From: Pterois miles
Lineage: Eukaryota; Chordata; Actinopteri; Perciformes; Scorpaenidae
Direction of reading: 5' to 3'
Length of the DNA: 64,000 nucleotides
Assembly: GCA_947000775.1 (NCBI GenBank)
Contig: CAMQGK010000138.1
Location: forward strand, 52,501-116,500
The notes beneath the pieces are model-generated. The model did not search any database and was not told the DNA's origin. It worked only from the letters and a program-made list of their open reading frames with translations. Of this stretch, positions 1 through 11,148 are shown piece after piece. The position numbers and the translations under genes are program-made. Each line of letters begins with the position of its first letter. The stretch's first letter is position 1.

Positions 1-570
1 ACCTGATCGAAGACATGTTTGTTGGCTGCTGACTTTCATGCTTTTCTCTACTAGTTTCCTCTTCATGAATGCAAAGAACACCGTTGTGCTTATCTCTGTG
101 GTTTTACAAATATCCTGCAAATTGCAGCCGGTCGGCATATCGCTCCAACCCTTTTCTAACCTTTGCTCGGAGAGGAGACGCTCCGCTTCCTCACAACAGG
201 ACGTCTCTTCTGCAGCCTGGAGAACAAGGAGCTTCTGTTAATCCACGCTGGTTTCAGGCAACAGTTACTACAGTCACATGAGATCTACTTAAGAATAGAT
301 CAGCTCAAAAAACCTCTGCTTGAACACACTCAGTTTTTTTTATTATTATTATCATCCCCAGAGGATGTGTGTCTCATTACTACTACTTATTTATGGTGCT
401 GTGTATTATATCCTATCTATAAATCAATACCACATTACTTTTTGACACTTAAATTACTGTGATCTGATGAAACCTTTAAACACTGTATATTAAGCTTCTC
501 TCGAGGAAAGTGTAAAACAAAATATCTGGTGTATCAGTCAGAATAAGGTGGCCGACTGACACCATCAACT
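1..570. other. intronic sequence, nothing recognised
   Basis: Lies 3' of the last visible nesprin-like exon, so presumably an intron. I found no KASH transmembrane segment on the minus strand here. Confidence 0.4.
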
Positions 571-573
571 CAC

Positions 574-735
574 CTGGAGATTTGATCCAAAGTGTTGCTT
601 CATCCAGTCAGGCGAGGCTTTTAGGTCATGTGACGGTGACGATGATGGGGAGGAAACAGGAAGTGGCTGCTGTGTGTTGTTGGGGTGAGGAGGCAGCTGG
701 TTGGGTGCGTCGGTGTGGTTTCCATCCAGGTAACA
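574..735 (-). CDS. syne4: nesprin-like exon 10: last exon in the window
   Basis: 54 codons, phase 0 to phase 0, acceptor TTGTGTGTCAG and donor GTGAGT. Encodes YLDGNHTDAPNQLPP, a Ser/Pro run, then ASPDWMKQHFGSNLQ. Transcription continues leftwards; the KASH exon is expected outside the window. Confidence 0.5.
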
Positions 736-3700
736 CTGACACACAACATGAATGACAGGTGATAAAATCTGTCATTAAAAATCTGAGAATATGCTGAGAA
801 ACATCTGAGTTGCATTTGTACATGATGGAAAACAACCGTTTTCCTGTCTGATGTCAAAGTAAAATGATCATATTTTCAGACATGTTTGAACAGTTTGTCA
901 GTAGGAACAAGACATTTGAAATTTCCACATATTTTTATTTTTCCCTAATATCTTTTGCATATTTTACTAATAACTTTTTAATATTTTTCGAACATTTTTC
1001 AGACATTTTATTAATAATTTTCGGATATTTTTCACATATTTGCGGACATTTTACACAACTTTTTTCTTCTCAATATTTTTCTGATATTTGCCGGACATTA
1101 TTCACATATTTTACTAATACTGTTTGGATATTTTTTTTCACATATTTTTAGGACATTTATAACTTTTTTTTCCCCACATATTTTACCAATAATTTTGGGA
1201 TGATCGCATATATATATTTGGACATTTTGGCACATTTTGCATCTTTTTTTATATTTAACATTTTACTTTTTTCTGATATTTTTCACATATTTTATTAATA
1301 TTTTTTGGTCATTTTTCATATATTTCTCAGACATTTTTCACTAATTTTTCACATATTTTGCTAATATTTTTTATTTTTGTGCATTTTTTATAAACAGTTA
1401 ATATATTTTATTATCATTTTAAATACATACATACTCTGAAATTACTTTATGTAGATGTATATGCATGTATGTAACTGTACTGTATATATTGTTTGATTAT
1501 ATTTCGTATATTTTATTTTATTCTACTGATTATTCTACATGATTTTGTGAGATATCGTTCATCTTAAAGCCCCATAACTTCAGCTCAGTAGTTGATGAAG
1601 CACTCAGGGGAGGAGGCCGAGTCTGAATGACTCAGTTGGTTCTGCTCTCAGGCTGTTTGTACACAACTGGCTCCAAAACATTGATTAAACTCTCGATTCT
1701 CTCCTTCGGGCTGCTCCCAAATCTGGGCTCGTTGATTTCTGCTCCAATTTGTTTTGTGCTCGCTCAATAGTTTTGTCAGTAATGAACTTTCATTAGAAAG
1801 TGCAGATGCCATTAAGCACAAACATGTTCAATCAAACTCACATATTGCAAATGAGTGTGGACGAGATCGCTCTAATTATAATAATGCCAACACACTTTGT
1901 CATCAGATTTGACCCTGAAAAGCTCATCTACCAACTCTGCTCTGTTTATGTGTCTTTCGTGAGCAGTTATTGGTTGTGAGTGAAAACAGAGGAAAAAAAG
2001 AGGGAAGGAGGAAGTAAAGAGGAAGGAAAGAAAGGAGGAAGTCTGCATGTTCCTTTCCTGTTTTTATGGCCACAGTTAAGGCGCAGCCAGACTCGATGCA
2101 TAAATCAAGATTTTATGGATTCATTCGGCGGCCCGAGGAGCGGCGGATGAGACGGAGGAAGAGGAGGATAAAGAGGTGCCGCTTTCACTGGTAATGAGAG
2201 AGGGAGAGAAAGTAAAGGCTGATGTAGAGTAAACAGAGAGGGAGGATAGAGGACATTTATTCAGGAAACAGTCTTTACAAAAGGTGGAAAAATAAAGGCT
2301 GATGATTGTGAATGTTGATAGAGTTTCCAGTGAGAGGACATCACTCAGTGTGTGTTTGCTGGAAGTTGTCTTTACAATGCTGAGTCAGCAAACAAGGATA
2401 TCAAAGGTATGTCTGCTGTACGTTGAGCAGAGAGAGTGTGAGGACGTGAGCACGTCTACAGAGTCGGGTCAGGAGCTCTCACACACAGATGATGTTCATG
2501 TGATGCTGTGTGCTGAAAGTTAACGCTGAGCTCCACAACAAGCTCAGCACAAAGTATGAGGACGGTGCTTTCTACATGTCTGTCATTGAACCAACCAACC
2601 ACGTTAGTCCGTCTCTTCTGGCTTCCTGTCTGACCCTCAGCTCAGAGCCAACTGGTTCCTACTGAAGATGTACATCTTCAAAAAACTCAAATATGTAGTT
2701 TCATCAGTAATTTCCAAAAGCAGCTGCTCAGTGTAGGTTTCCTCAAACAAACAGGAAGAAACAAGACAGTCTCTGTTGGTTTTGGTCTTTGCAGATTATT
2801 GACATACTGTGACAGTAGAGCAGAGGTCGGGAATGATCCAAAATAATGCACAGTGGTCAAGGTTGATTGTTAAAGTTTCAAAAGTGTGATTTCACCCACC
2901 TCCACGTCAGTCTGCACGGCTTTGGAACAGGAAGTGCTCCTGTCTGGAGGGGCGGGGCTCTGAACACCCAGCCACGCCCTCACACGGCCGCTGTCAAAGC
3001 TGACTGGCTCGCCATCCTGCCCGTCGGGAGTCGAGGTCGTCCACTGGCCCTGTGTTGGACCGAGTCCTGCCCCCCTGTGTCGCTGCTGGTGAGAAGACAC
3101 CGGGACGGCCGGGGTCAAGCCATCCTGCCCATCGCTGCACAGAAAACAGATAATAAACACCAAAGATTAATTTTGGAAATCAATTTGCTCCATTCGTCTT
3201 CTGAGGATCCTGAATGTGGACATTTACTAACTTGTCATCAAGCTCTGTCTCGTCATATTTATGTATAAAATATATATTAATAAAAAATGCAAAAATAAAT
3301 GAAAATAGATGACAAATAAATAAATAAATTTGAATGTTGACAAACATTGACATTAATAAAAGGGACAATTAAACAGAAGAGCAAATAAATAAGGAAAATA
3401 AAAATAAAAATAAATAAGCAATTTTTGATATTTAATTTTTTGATATTTAATATTATTTTTCTGCATTTAATGACATATTTATTTATTTATCGAGTCATTT
3501 ATTTATTTATTCATTTTTGAAAAATAAATGAATTATTGTCATTAAATGTAAAAAAATAAATGTAGCCATTAGTTAACTGATAAAATGTAAAATACAGAGA
3601 TATTTCTGTTTAAATTTGCTTCTTTATTTATTACTCTTTGTATTAATTCACTCCTTTTGTATTAATTCTCTTGTTTATTTACTCTTCAGTTTAATTTCCC

Positions 3701-5780
3701 CTTTTATTTATTTATGTATATAAATAAATACAAAATAAATAAAATTAAATGATAAATAAGTAAATAAATAAGTAAATAAATGCAAAAAAACATAGAAATA
3801 CATTTAAGAGTAGTAAAAATAAATACAGAAACATAAAAAGGGAATAAATAATAATAATGAATGTAAAATAAGTAAATAAATTTAGAAATTACCAAAATAA
3901 ATACATAAATAAATGAAAGGGAAAATTAAACAGAAGAGTAAATACATAAAGGAATTAATACAAAATAAAATAAATAAAAAAGCAAATTCAAAACAGAAAT
4001 ATAAATTTATGGCAATATTTATTTCTAATATTATTTTGCTGCATTTAATGGGCATTTAATTTATTTATTGAGCCATTAATTTATTTTTTCATTTGACATG
4101 TTTTGTCCTCCTTAGAGGTAGTGGTGGTGGTGGTGGTAAACAAAATACCCGGTTTTGAGTTGCATTTAGAATTCATGCAGCATGCAAGCAGAGGAGGTCA
4201 CACGGTTGCAGATTAATGAAATAAAAGCAGTCCTCTGCAGGGAGAGCATGCTGGGATCAGACCGTTACCCGTCCAATAAACAGATAAGAGTGAGAGCAAA
4301 AGAGGATACAGTAGGACAACACCAGTGTACACACTTTGATGACTTTGTTGGGATGCTGCTGCCATAATCCGATGGTAATTCAGTCTTACGTGCCTCTCTG
4401 TGTCCGTCTCTGTTCCCGTTGGGGTTCACCGACAGTGCAACAGTGTGTGGGTGTGAAAGCAGCTGCAGGCTAGCAACAGGACGACTCCAAATCACTTCAA
4501 AATGTCTGTTATGGTCTCTGTTTCCCCCTAAATTCACGGATGCTGTCTTGTTTTTCTGTCTCCTTATTTCTATGCTTCAGTTTCTCTCTTGTACAGCTGC
4601 TGACACACTCCCATACCTCGCCAAAATAAAGCCAGAAAAGGAAACAGCATATAGAGGAGCCGCATCCTACAGGCGTCATCAATAAATCAGCAGAAAGAGG
4701 AGGTGAACTGTTGTAACAAAAGCTCATAAAGCCGACACACTGTGATGGAGAACATTTTTAGAGAGCTGGTGTATCAGAACATCAATGACTGTGTGGGAGA
4801 CAGAGGGAGACAGCCAGACAGATAGATGGACGGACGGACAGACGAAGCCTCTCTGGGCCATGTAGCATCTGGGTCAGAGCAGAACAACAAATGAAAAGAC
4901 AAACACCACATGGGTTTGTTCAGATTTGAGGCCTGATGTTCTTCTCTGTCTCCCTCCTCCTCCTCACATCACTTCGGTCGTTATTAAATAAAAACATGAA
5001 GTCAAATCATTTTACCACCAAACAATGTTTAGTCAAAATCATTTATATACTTAAATATATTTTTTTTTCCAATTTACATTAACCACACATTTAAAACTAT
5101 TTAAGTTTTCCCTCGAGAAAGCAATTTAGTTGCACGGGAATATAATTTTTAGAGAGACAGGGTTGCGCTGGCATAGACTGGAAGTGAACGGGAGGCGAGA
5201 ATTCAACAGTGTTAATTTTGTGCATGTGTGACTTCGCCCTGAGGCAGCTAGAGTGAGACCTACTACAGATAAACCAAAGATAATCATCATGTTAATTAAC
5301 AGAAGTTTGGAAAGTGGATGAGGGCTTCACTGTCTTGTTAGTTCCTGCAGTATAAGTTCAACCTTCAGTATTCTGTGTATGAATGCAGATGATGACAACA
5401 TCAAACGTTCATTTCTCATACCGGGACACCAGAGAGAGATTATGACTTACCTGTTTATTTCATTTTAATCAAAATACATGTTTTTGTCATTTCTTGTTCC
5501 ACAAAGTTTGATTAGATTTTAACTTTTTTTATTTTATTTTACATACATGTTTTATTAGGGAGTCAACGACTGCATCACTGTAACTTAACATGCTTGTCTG
5601 ATATTTTTTTGTCTGATATTCTTTAATCAACGTCAATCTTCCATCAAACCATAATGAATGAAGCTGTTTTAACTCACTGAATCTGCTTCCTGGTTGATGA
5701 TGTCATTGCTGATGTCAGACTGAGAGCCGAGGGAGCTGATGTAGCTCCGCCTCTTCACGCCATCTCTGTGATACAGACCT

Positions 5781-5827
<47 letters not shown>

Positions 5828-6984
5828 GTGAAATGAAAACTTTTTTTATTCTGGTCAATAAAAACAGTGCAGATTTCCTCTACGTACTCGGCCTCTTCCT
5901 ACCTGTGCTGGCACTGAAATAGGATGAGTCCGCATCGTCACAGGAGACAGAGCGTCCAATATCCACTGGGGGGGGTCCACTCCAGCCCCAGGTGCTCATG
6001 GGTAGGAGAAGGTGGGGAGGGAGAAGGAGGGAGGTGAAGGGGTGAGGACGAGGCCAGGGTGGGGGTTAGCTGAGGAAGATGGAGAAACAGTTTGGTTCTT
6101 CAGATCTTTACTAAATTATTGAATATTTAACAATCTAACATTTGATATGTTGGTTCACCTGCAGGGAGGTCCAGGTGAGATTTATCAAACGCTCCCTCTT
6201 CCTCTAACAGAGTCTCTGAAGGACAACCAGAGTCTGGAGCCTGAGACAGAATCCAGTCATCCTCAAACACCTGGAAGGGAAGGGAGCAGGAGGAGGCAGG
6301 AGGGAGGAAGAGGAAGGAGAGAAGAAAGAGGAGAGAGAGGAGGAGGAAGGGGTAGAGCAGAAAGAGGAGGAGGAAAGAAAAAGAGGAGAAAGGAGGAAGA
6401 GGAGTGAGGAGGAGGAAGAAGAGGAGGAGAGGAAGAAGAGAAATAGGAGGAAGAAAAAGAGGAAAAGGAGAGAGGAGGAGGAAGAGGTAAAGGAGAAAGA
6501 GGAGGAGGAAGCAGAAGAGGAAAAAGAGGGAGAGGAAGAGTAGGAGGAGAGAAAGGAGGAGAAAGAGGAGGAGGAGAGGAGGAGGAGGAGGAGGAGGAGG
6601 AGGAGAGGAGGAAGACGACAGGAAGAGGAAAGAGGAGAATATATTTGATGTTACTGCAGCAGTGACGTCTGATGTAGAGGTTCGGTCCAGGAGTCAGTGC
6701 AGCGTCGGGACCTGGAGACTGGAGCTTTTAGTCATTTAACATGAGGAGACAGTCTAACAAAAAGACTTGCATTATGGGAATTGTAGGATCTTGTATTTTT
6801 TAATCTTGACTCAGAGACTAAAGTCAGGATATCTCAGCCTCTGATAGTTTGAACTGACGTTTCTTTTTACTATCCTTCATGAATGTGTAAACCAGCAGCA
6901 GATACAGAAAACTCTAAACTGTATAAACGTGGCTGCAGAGTATCTGAAGTTACTTTTGTTAATGTGTATATATTTGTAATAAAC

Positions 6985-7020
<36 letters not shown>

Positions 7021-10000
7021 ATTCAGCCATCTGCCTGTGTGTGACTCCACTCCACCCTCACGTATATTTACACCACTGTGTGTGTGTGTACCAGTCTCAT
7101 GCTCAGCCAGCCTGGTGTGTGTTCGTGCGATGTTGTTGCTGACCGAGGCTGCAGCGTCGCAGCAGCTCAAGCAGCCGACTCTCCAGGCGCTGAGCATCCG
7201 TTGGTTCGCTGCGCTGGATCAAGGCCTCGCCGCGCTGCAGCAGGACGTTCACACGACCTGAGTTCACACCCACACACTGCTGGAAGGACTGCACGCGCAC
7301 ACACACACACACGCACACACAACAAATAATAAATATACGAGTAGTACAAAAAGAGATCATGTATTTAGTTCTATGACACACCTGCAGCTGTCTCAGCTTT
7401 TCACAGGTGTTTCCTGTCCGGTGATCCACCTCAGTCAGACGGACGTCCAGGTCAGCCAACCAGAGAGCGAGCTCCTCCCTCTCTGCCTCCAACCCCCTCC
7501 CACTCTGAGACAAACAGCTGACAGAGATAAAAGCAGAGATATTTTTCCATCTTCAGATCACTTCGCTTCAAATGCTTCACTATTTGTTAACAATTTATGA
7601 AGTTATAAAGTCCAACATTTGATTTTAAAGCACACTGGATTTCTCCCAGGTTGGGCTTAAAATAAGTACGTAATCTAAGTAAAACATGTACGAAAACTAT
7701 GTACCATTACAACAGAAAACATGCCACAAACAGAACTTTAAAAACAACCACCAGTCTTGAACACCGGTGTCCTGGTTGAAGGCGTATCACACTTTCTTGT
7801 GAACACCAAGAAAAGCATTGTTATTGCTCGCTAAATGCATTGTTGTGCCATTCATACGGCCTTTTGCACGACCAGTCTGCCTGATTCAAGTGTGCTGCAT
7901 CAGGAAGACCAAATTTCTGTTTTTCTTTTCTTTAAAATCAGAGACAAGAAAAATATCTCACTCAACCGTCTCAAAACTCATTTTTTAGATCTTAAAATGA
8001 TCAAAAAGGACATTCAACCACAGAATTGATAAACTGAAATTCTCTCTATGACAAAGCTATGAAATAATATTAGTTTATCTATTATTATTTTTAGGCGGAA
8101 GTCTGACCTGCAGTCGGCCAATGATGGATTCCAGTCTGGCGTTCATGTCGTCCCATCGTTGCCCACACTCCCTCGCCGCTGCCAGCAGCCGAGCCCGCAT
8201 GGCGCCCTGAAACATCCGAGTCAGCGCTCGGTTCCTCTGGGTCAGACTGTCCAGCTGGACGAGTCGAGATCCGGCCTCGCACCGCAGTCTCTGAGCACGC
8301 AGAAAGACATGAACACACAGCTTTTTACCTACGGCTTCATGAAGGGACTCAGGCTTCCTCAGAGGACTTCATTACCCAGAAAGCCTGTGTGTTGAAGTCA
8401 AAGGTGTTTTTTCATGTGTAAAAGGTTGAAACCATCACAGCTCTTTTTGGACGTCATATAGGCCTCTATCACTGACAGAAGCCTTTCAGAGAGAAAGAAG
8501 CGGTTTCTCTTTCCATGCTCGAGATAATTATCTGTCTTTTAGGGCTGTTAAATTAATGAGATAGATTAGTGGTGATGATAATTAATTTTAATGCCACTAA
8601 TTTGTTAATGCATTAACGCAACTTAACATTTTTAGGTTTTAGTGGGCTTAGTTTTAAAGCTAGAATGAAGATCAACCAGGTCAGACTAACTGGTAGTGAA
8701 GGAGGATATTAACGCTCCAAACTAAGACAAAATTTATATATATATATATATATATATAAAACCCCAAAATAACTATACTATAACTACTATAATGCATCAA
8801 ATTTTCTGACTAGTTGGGACCAAATGTTTGGGATTTTTGGTTCAAAAATGACTAAAAGAACAATCAGTCATCAAAACTGTTATAGTTACTAATCAATTAA
8901 TCAACTAATAGTTGAGGATCTAGTCAGTCTCACGATACACAAGTCAGACATTAAAGTCCTACATTATGCAGACGACTTGACTCTGTTATTTGCTGTTAAA
9001 CGTCTTTTCTGCAGAGCCTGGAGCTGCTGGAGGAAAATCTAAGGTATGTTTTTAGAATCTGATATTAAGACTGAAATCAATCAGCAACCATTTAATTAAC
9101 TGAGAGTGTTTCTGTGCTGTGAAACAACCACATTGTGCATGTGACATTACAATATTAATGGTAATAATAATGGGACTTTGACCTCCAGTCATCTGCCTTA
9201 TATTGATGTTTAATTGCTTGGTTGTGAGCTTGTCCTCTGTGTTTACGTCATCATCATTCACCTGCCTGCTGCTCCACCGGAGGAACAACAGGAAGTGACT
9301 AAAAGCTTTATCCGTTCCACTGACAGCAGCCTCGCTGAACGTTGGAGCTTCACCAGATCAGATTTCCCAGAAGTGACCAACCTGACAGCAGAAGATAATT
9401 TGGACAAACAAAGAGAATCTACATTCCAGTCAGTGGGGATGGATGCTCGGCTGCACTCTCCAACTTTGTGATTTAAAGGTTTACACATAAATACTGCCGG
9501 CTTCAGCTTTATGACTGAAGTGATATTTACGCTCCACCTGGATTATGTCTTTAACCTGCACTTCAACTTCAGTCTAACTTCGCTCTCTAACCCCTGACAG
9601 ACTCACATGGGACCTTTCCAAATACAGTATGTATAAGACACACATTTAAATAAATAATATAATAAATAAATTCATTAATAAAATGTCGGTCAATCCGAGG
9701 TGAAAATTAAGAGGGAACAGATTAGATTCAGGAATCAGGCTGTAGTAGAAAGTGAACATTTTTACATGTTATTGAAAGCTGAAAGACTCCATGTTTCCTT
9801 GATGAGAAAATGAAATCTCCCTTTAATCCCTTTAATAACTGAAGTCTGGCTTCACTCTAATTTTAACTTTTAATGGACCCAGGGGACCAGTAATCTCAAC
9901 ATTTTGTTTGCATGAATATCTCATTTCTCCTCACCTCAAACTTCCTCAGCTCTTCCTTGGCAGTGACATAGGCAACGTGGGCGGGGTTAGGGGAGCTGAC

Positions 10001-11028
10001 GGCCCGCTCGGCCAATCGCAGCCAGGTGTCCAGGTGGGCGTGTTCTTTCATGAACTGGTGCCACAGGACCCACCTGGTCTCCAGCCTGGAAACACAGAGT
10101 CAGACAGTTAAAAAGCAGCAGCGGCAGAAACAGACACGACGTAAACGAGGAGGCTGTTAGTGGTCCTGCTGCAGCGCTGCGTTCGGCCACGGGGTGACTA
10201 TTCACCCCATGCTGCTCCGCTCACCCTTTCACTTCTGGTTCCAACATAAATATGCCTCATCACATTTGTCTATATGAGGATGTTTTTAGAGGCTTTTAAA
10301 AACACTATTTCCCATAAGCCCTGAATACCATAGTTGTCTCTCTGTAGTGAGTTCAGACACGTCTGCAGAAAGGTGCAGAGATCTTTTAGACTGCAGAGAT
10401 TACAGCTACAAAGGTGGAAAGACGACAGAAGAGAGCGTGGGAGGACATCATGAATGTGAGTATGTAAACACGTGCTCTGCTGCATAGATCTTCATGGGAG
10501 CTGTAGCTTTTTGTAGGCTTCTCCTATCAAATTACATGTTTTTTTCAATGTTTAAAATTAAAAATGGTTTAATTATAATATCAAGTGCTGTAGATACTCT
10601 TTTACCATAGAAGATGGACAGTAAACCACAAGAACATTGAACCTCAGGAGCATTTAAGAAACACCATAACAAAAGATACGTTTGTAAGACTGTTGACAGG
10701 ACGCCTCCACCTGCAGACAAGGTCACTTATTAATGTCTGGTTTATGAATGTAATATCTGTCCACCCGGCGGAGTCCAGTGTCTTAAGAGAGCTCCATGGA
10801 GGACACTTACTGTCCACATCCCTGCATGTCTCCATCTTGGCTCCAGATGCCATCATCACCATCGCCTCGCTGCGTCTCCTCCTCGTGCAGCTCCAGCGGA
10901 GACATGGAAAGAGATGCTGACCAATCCAATGGCTCCATGTCCCTCACTTCCTGTCCGCTTCCCTCAGTGGTGGGGACGGCATCACCGCGGCACTCTGACG
11001 GGGGCGGGTCTGGTGGGACTCCAGGCAT
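574..11028 (-). CDS. syne4: nesprin-family (syne4-like) KASH/LINC protein gene, 3' end off the left edge
   Basis: Seen: minus-strand exons at 10811-11028, 9935-10085, 8108-8290, 7382-7504, 7092-7288, 6159-6270, about 5903-6069, 5678-5778, possibly 4390-4469, 2900-3134 and 574-735. They encode an acidic N-terminus, a first spectrin repeat (WHQFMKEHAHLDTWL, then RLVQLDSLTQRNRALTR), a second spectrin repeat (LEAEREELALWL, then RGEALIQRSEP), and a Ser/Pro/Asp-rich tail. Known: nesprins are outer-nuclear-membrane LINC-complex proteins whose C-terminal KASH segment binds SUN proteins. No KASH segment is visible, so it should lie left of position 1. The LEAE...QRSEP...LVFE series resembles the human SYNE4 spectrin region as I remember it, and SYNE4 is a close neighbour of CLIP3 in human. 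Odd: exons 5 and 7 need indels to stay in frame. Alternatives are another small nesprin (syne3-like) or a decaying paralogue. Family call good; paralogue call moderate. Confidence 0.72.
862..1420. repeat. AT-rich degenerate tandem repeat
   Basis: Irregular repeats of phrases such as CACATATTTTACTAATA and GACATTTTTCACATATTT, strongly T-rich on the plus strand. Short open frames here are artefacts. It lies in an intron of the nesprin-like gene. Confidence 0.7.
1421..2890. other. intronic sequence without recognised genes
   Basis: Mixed-composition DNA with a short purine-rich patch at 1984-2040. No exon with good splice sites and no repeat family was recognised. Confidence 0.4.
2900..3134 (-). 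CDS. syne4: nesprin-like exon 9: low-complexity tail
   Basis: Acceptor TTCTGTGCAG, donor GTGGGT, phase 2 in and phase 0 out. Encodes DGQDGLTPAVPVSS, a second DGQDGEPVSFDSG and ends KAVQTDVE. Composition (Gly, Asp, Ser, Pro) fits the unstructured segment between spectrin repeats and KASH. Confidence 0.55.
3258..4095. repeat. AAATAAAT-type AT-rich low-complexity block
   Basis: Dense AAATAAATAAAT and TTTATTTATT phrases in both orientations, with recurrent TGCATTTAATG blocks at about 3463 and 4032. Probably an expanded poly-A-tail-like or simple repeat inside an intron. Confidence 0.7.
4390..4469 (-). CDS. tentative nesprin-like exon between exons 8 and 9
   Basis: Exon 8 ends in phase 0 but the next clear exon needs phase 2, so an exon of length 3n+2 is expected between them. 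This 80-nt stretch has an acceptor (CCTGTTGCTAG) and a strong donor (GTAAGA), is open in the required frame, and fixes the phase exactly. The peptide is disordered and not recognisable, so this is an inference from splice phase. Confidence 0.3.
4500..5670. other. intronic sequence, nothing recognised
   Basis: No convincing exon, RNA gene or repeat family was seen beyond small T-rich runs and a short GACA/GACG patch near 4810-4845. Confidence 0.35.
5678..5778 (-). CDS. syne4: nesprin-like exon 8: SYISSLGSQSD tail
   Basis: Phase 1 in, phase 0 out; acceptor follows the GCAC microsatellite, donor GTGAGT. Encodes LYHRDGVKRRSYISS then LGSQSDISNDIINQEADS, a basic patch followed by an acidic serine-rich stretch. 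Confidence 0.65.
5781..5826. repeat. (GCAC)n microsatellite
   Basis: About 11 copies of GCAC, directly against the acceptor of nesprin-like exon 8. On the sense strand it forms the GTGC-rich end of the intron. Confidence 0.95.
5903..6069 (-). CDS. syne4: nesprin-like exon 7: Ser/Pro linker with VDIG motif
   Basis: The exon end is secure: ...VDIGRSVSCDDADSSYFSAST in phase 1 before GTAGGA, joining exon 8. The start is not: the strong acceptor TTCCTCAG gives a start at 6069, and ATGAG gives 5994. Neither keeps frame from exon 6 to VDIG without a single-base change. An 8-C run at 5968-5975 is the likely place for the indel. Confidence 0.5.
6159..6270 (-). CDS. syne4: nesprin-like exon 6: linker after spectrin repeat 2
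   Basis: Encodes VFEDDWILSQAPDSG and continues acidic to HLDLPA, ending in phase 1 before GTGAAC. The other two frames have stops. The acceptor (CCCTTCCAG) is preceded on the sense strand by about 370 nt of nearly uninterrupted pyrimidines. VFE followed by acidic sequence resembles the corresponding segment of SYNE4. Confidence 0.65.
6272..6640 (+). repeat. long polypurine (GGA/GAA) tract
   Basis: About 370 bases of almost pure A/G built from AGG, GGA and GAA triplets. On the nesprin-like sense strand it is a polypyrimidine tract that abuts the exon 6 acceptor. Such tracts can form triplex DNA; that consequence is inferred. Confidence 0.95.
6769..6786 (-). promoter_or_regulatory. ZNF143/STAF-like motif
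   Basis: Reads CTACAATTCCCATAATGC on the minus strand, close to the ZNF143 consensus ACTACAATTCCCAGAATGC. Intronic; function unknown. Confidence 0.4.
6987..7020. repeat. homopolymer of 34 C
   Basis: An uninterrupted C run on the plus strand, intronic, about 70 bases beyond the donor of the frame-broken exon 5. G-quadruplex capable on the minus strand and prone to length error in sequencing. Confidence 0.95.
7092..7288 (-). CDS. syne4: nesprin-like exon 5: rest of spectrin repeat 2, frame broken twice
   Basis: Opens in frame as SFQQCVGVNSGRVNVLL and reaches QRSEPTDAQRLESRLLELLRRC. The frame entered from exon 4 then hits TGA at 7105-7103. The expected helix continues in the next frame (SVSNNIARTHTRL) and then in the third frame (LSMRL), which joins in phase 0 to VFEDDW of exon 6. 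So two single extra bases, near 7147 and near 7106, break the frame. Length 197 nt (not a multiple of 3) agrees with this. Either the gene is damaged or the assembly has two indels here. Confidence 0.6.
7382..7504 (-). CDS. syne4: nesprin-like exon 4: start of spectrin repeat 2
   Basis: 41 codons, phase 0 to phase 0, acceptor TTTGTCTCAG and donor GTGTGT. Encodes GLEAEREELALWLADLD and ends CEKLRQLQ. This matches the LEAE...L..L...RL start of the SYNE4 spectrin repeat. Confidence 0.75.
7640..7870 (+). repeat. probable dispersed fish repeat fragment
   Basis: AT-biased block ending in CCATTCATACGGCCTTTTGC, which recurs in related form near 19216 (CGTTCATACGGCTTTTCG). Classified only by this internal similarity. 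Confidence 0.35.
8108..8290 (-). CDS. syne4: nesprin-like exon 3: second half of spectrin repeat 1
   Basis: 183 nt, 61 codons, phase 0 at both ends, with acceptor CGTGCTCAG and donor GTCAGAC. It encodes RLVQLDSLTQRNRALTR, then a long amphipathic helix ending ECGQRWDDMNARLESI, the helix C pattern of spectrin repeats (W near the middle). Clean open frame. Confidence 0.78.
8540..8735 (+). repeat. dispersed repeat family R, partial copy
   Basis: Starts AGGGCTGTTAAATTAATG and contains ACTAATTTGTTAATGCATTAA and GACTAACTGGTAGTGAAGG. The same order occurs at 52310, 33312 and, inverted, at 61490 and 28607. No coding capacity; probably a non-autonomous element. Confidence 0.6.
8926..9044 (+). mobile_element. 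decayed non-LTR reverse transcriptase fragment (YADD)
   Basis: The frame starting at 8950 reads IKVLHYADDLTLLFAVK, containing the YADD catalytic motif of LINE reverse transcriptases (YADD codons at 8965-8976). A stop follows near 9043 and only about 40 codons remain. A relic inside a nesprin-like intron. Confidence 0.6.
9935..10085 (-). CDS. syne4: nesprin-like exon 2: first half of spectrin repeat 1
   Basis: Bounded by an acceptor GTTTCCAG and a donor GTGAGG. Phase 2 in and phase 0 out join exactly with exons 1 and 3. It encodes the first helices of a spectrin repeat with the typical Trp at helix A (VLWHQFMKEH) followed by LDTWLRLAERAV. Confidence 0.75.
10811..11028 (-). CDS. syne4: nesprin-like coding exon 1 (start codon exon)
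   Basis: ATG at 11028-11026 begins MPGVPPDPPPSE; the exon is acidic and low in order, and ends in phase 2 before GTAAGT. A good acceptor (TCCACTCCAG) lies just upstream, so the mRNA exon may start at 11050 with a short 5'UTR. This implies an untranslated exon further upstream. The short 5'UTR contains a minimal start-stop uORF (ATG TGA) about 10 bases before the main ATG. Confidence 0.6.
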
Positions 11029-11148
11029 CCTGACATCACATGACCTTTACCTGGAGTGGATAAGTAAGAGTTTTTAAAGAGATGATTTATGGAAATAATG
11101 CTCCCCATCCATCCCACTCAGGAAGGGTAATTATCGGTAGACACGATA

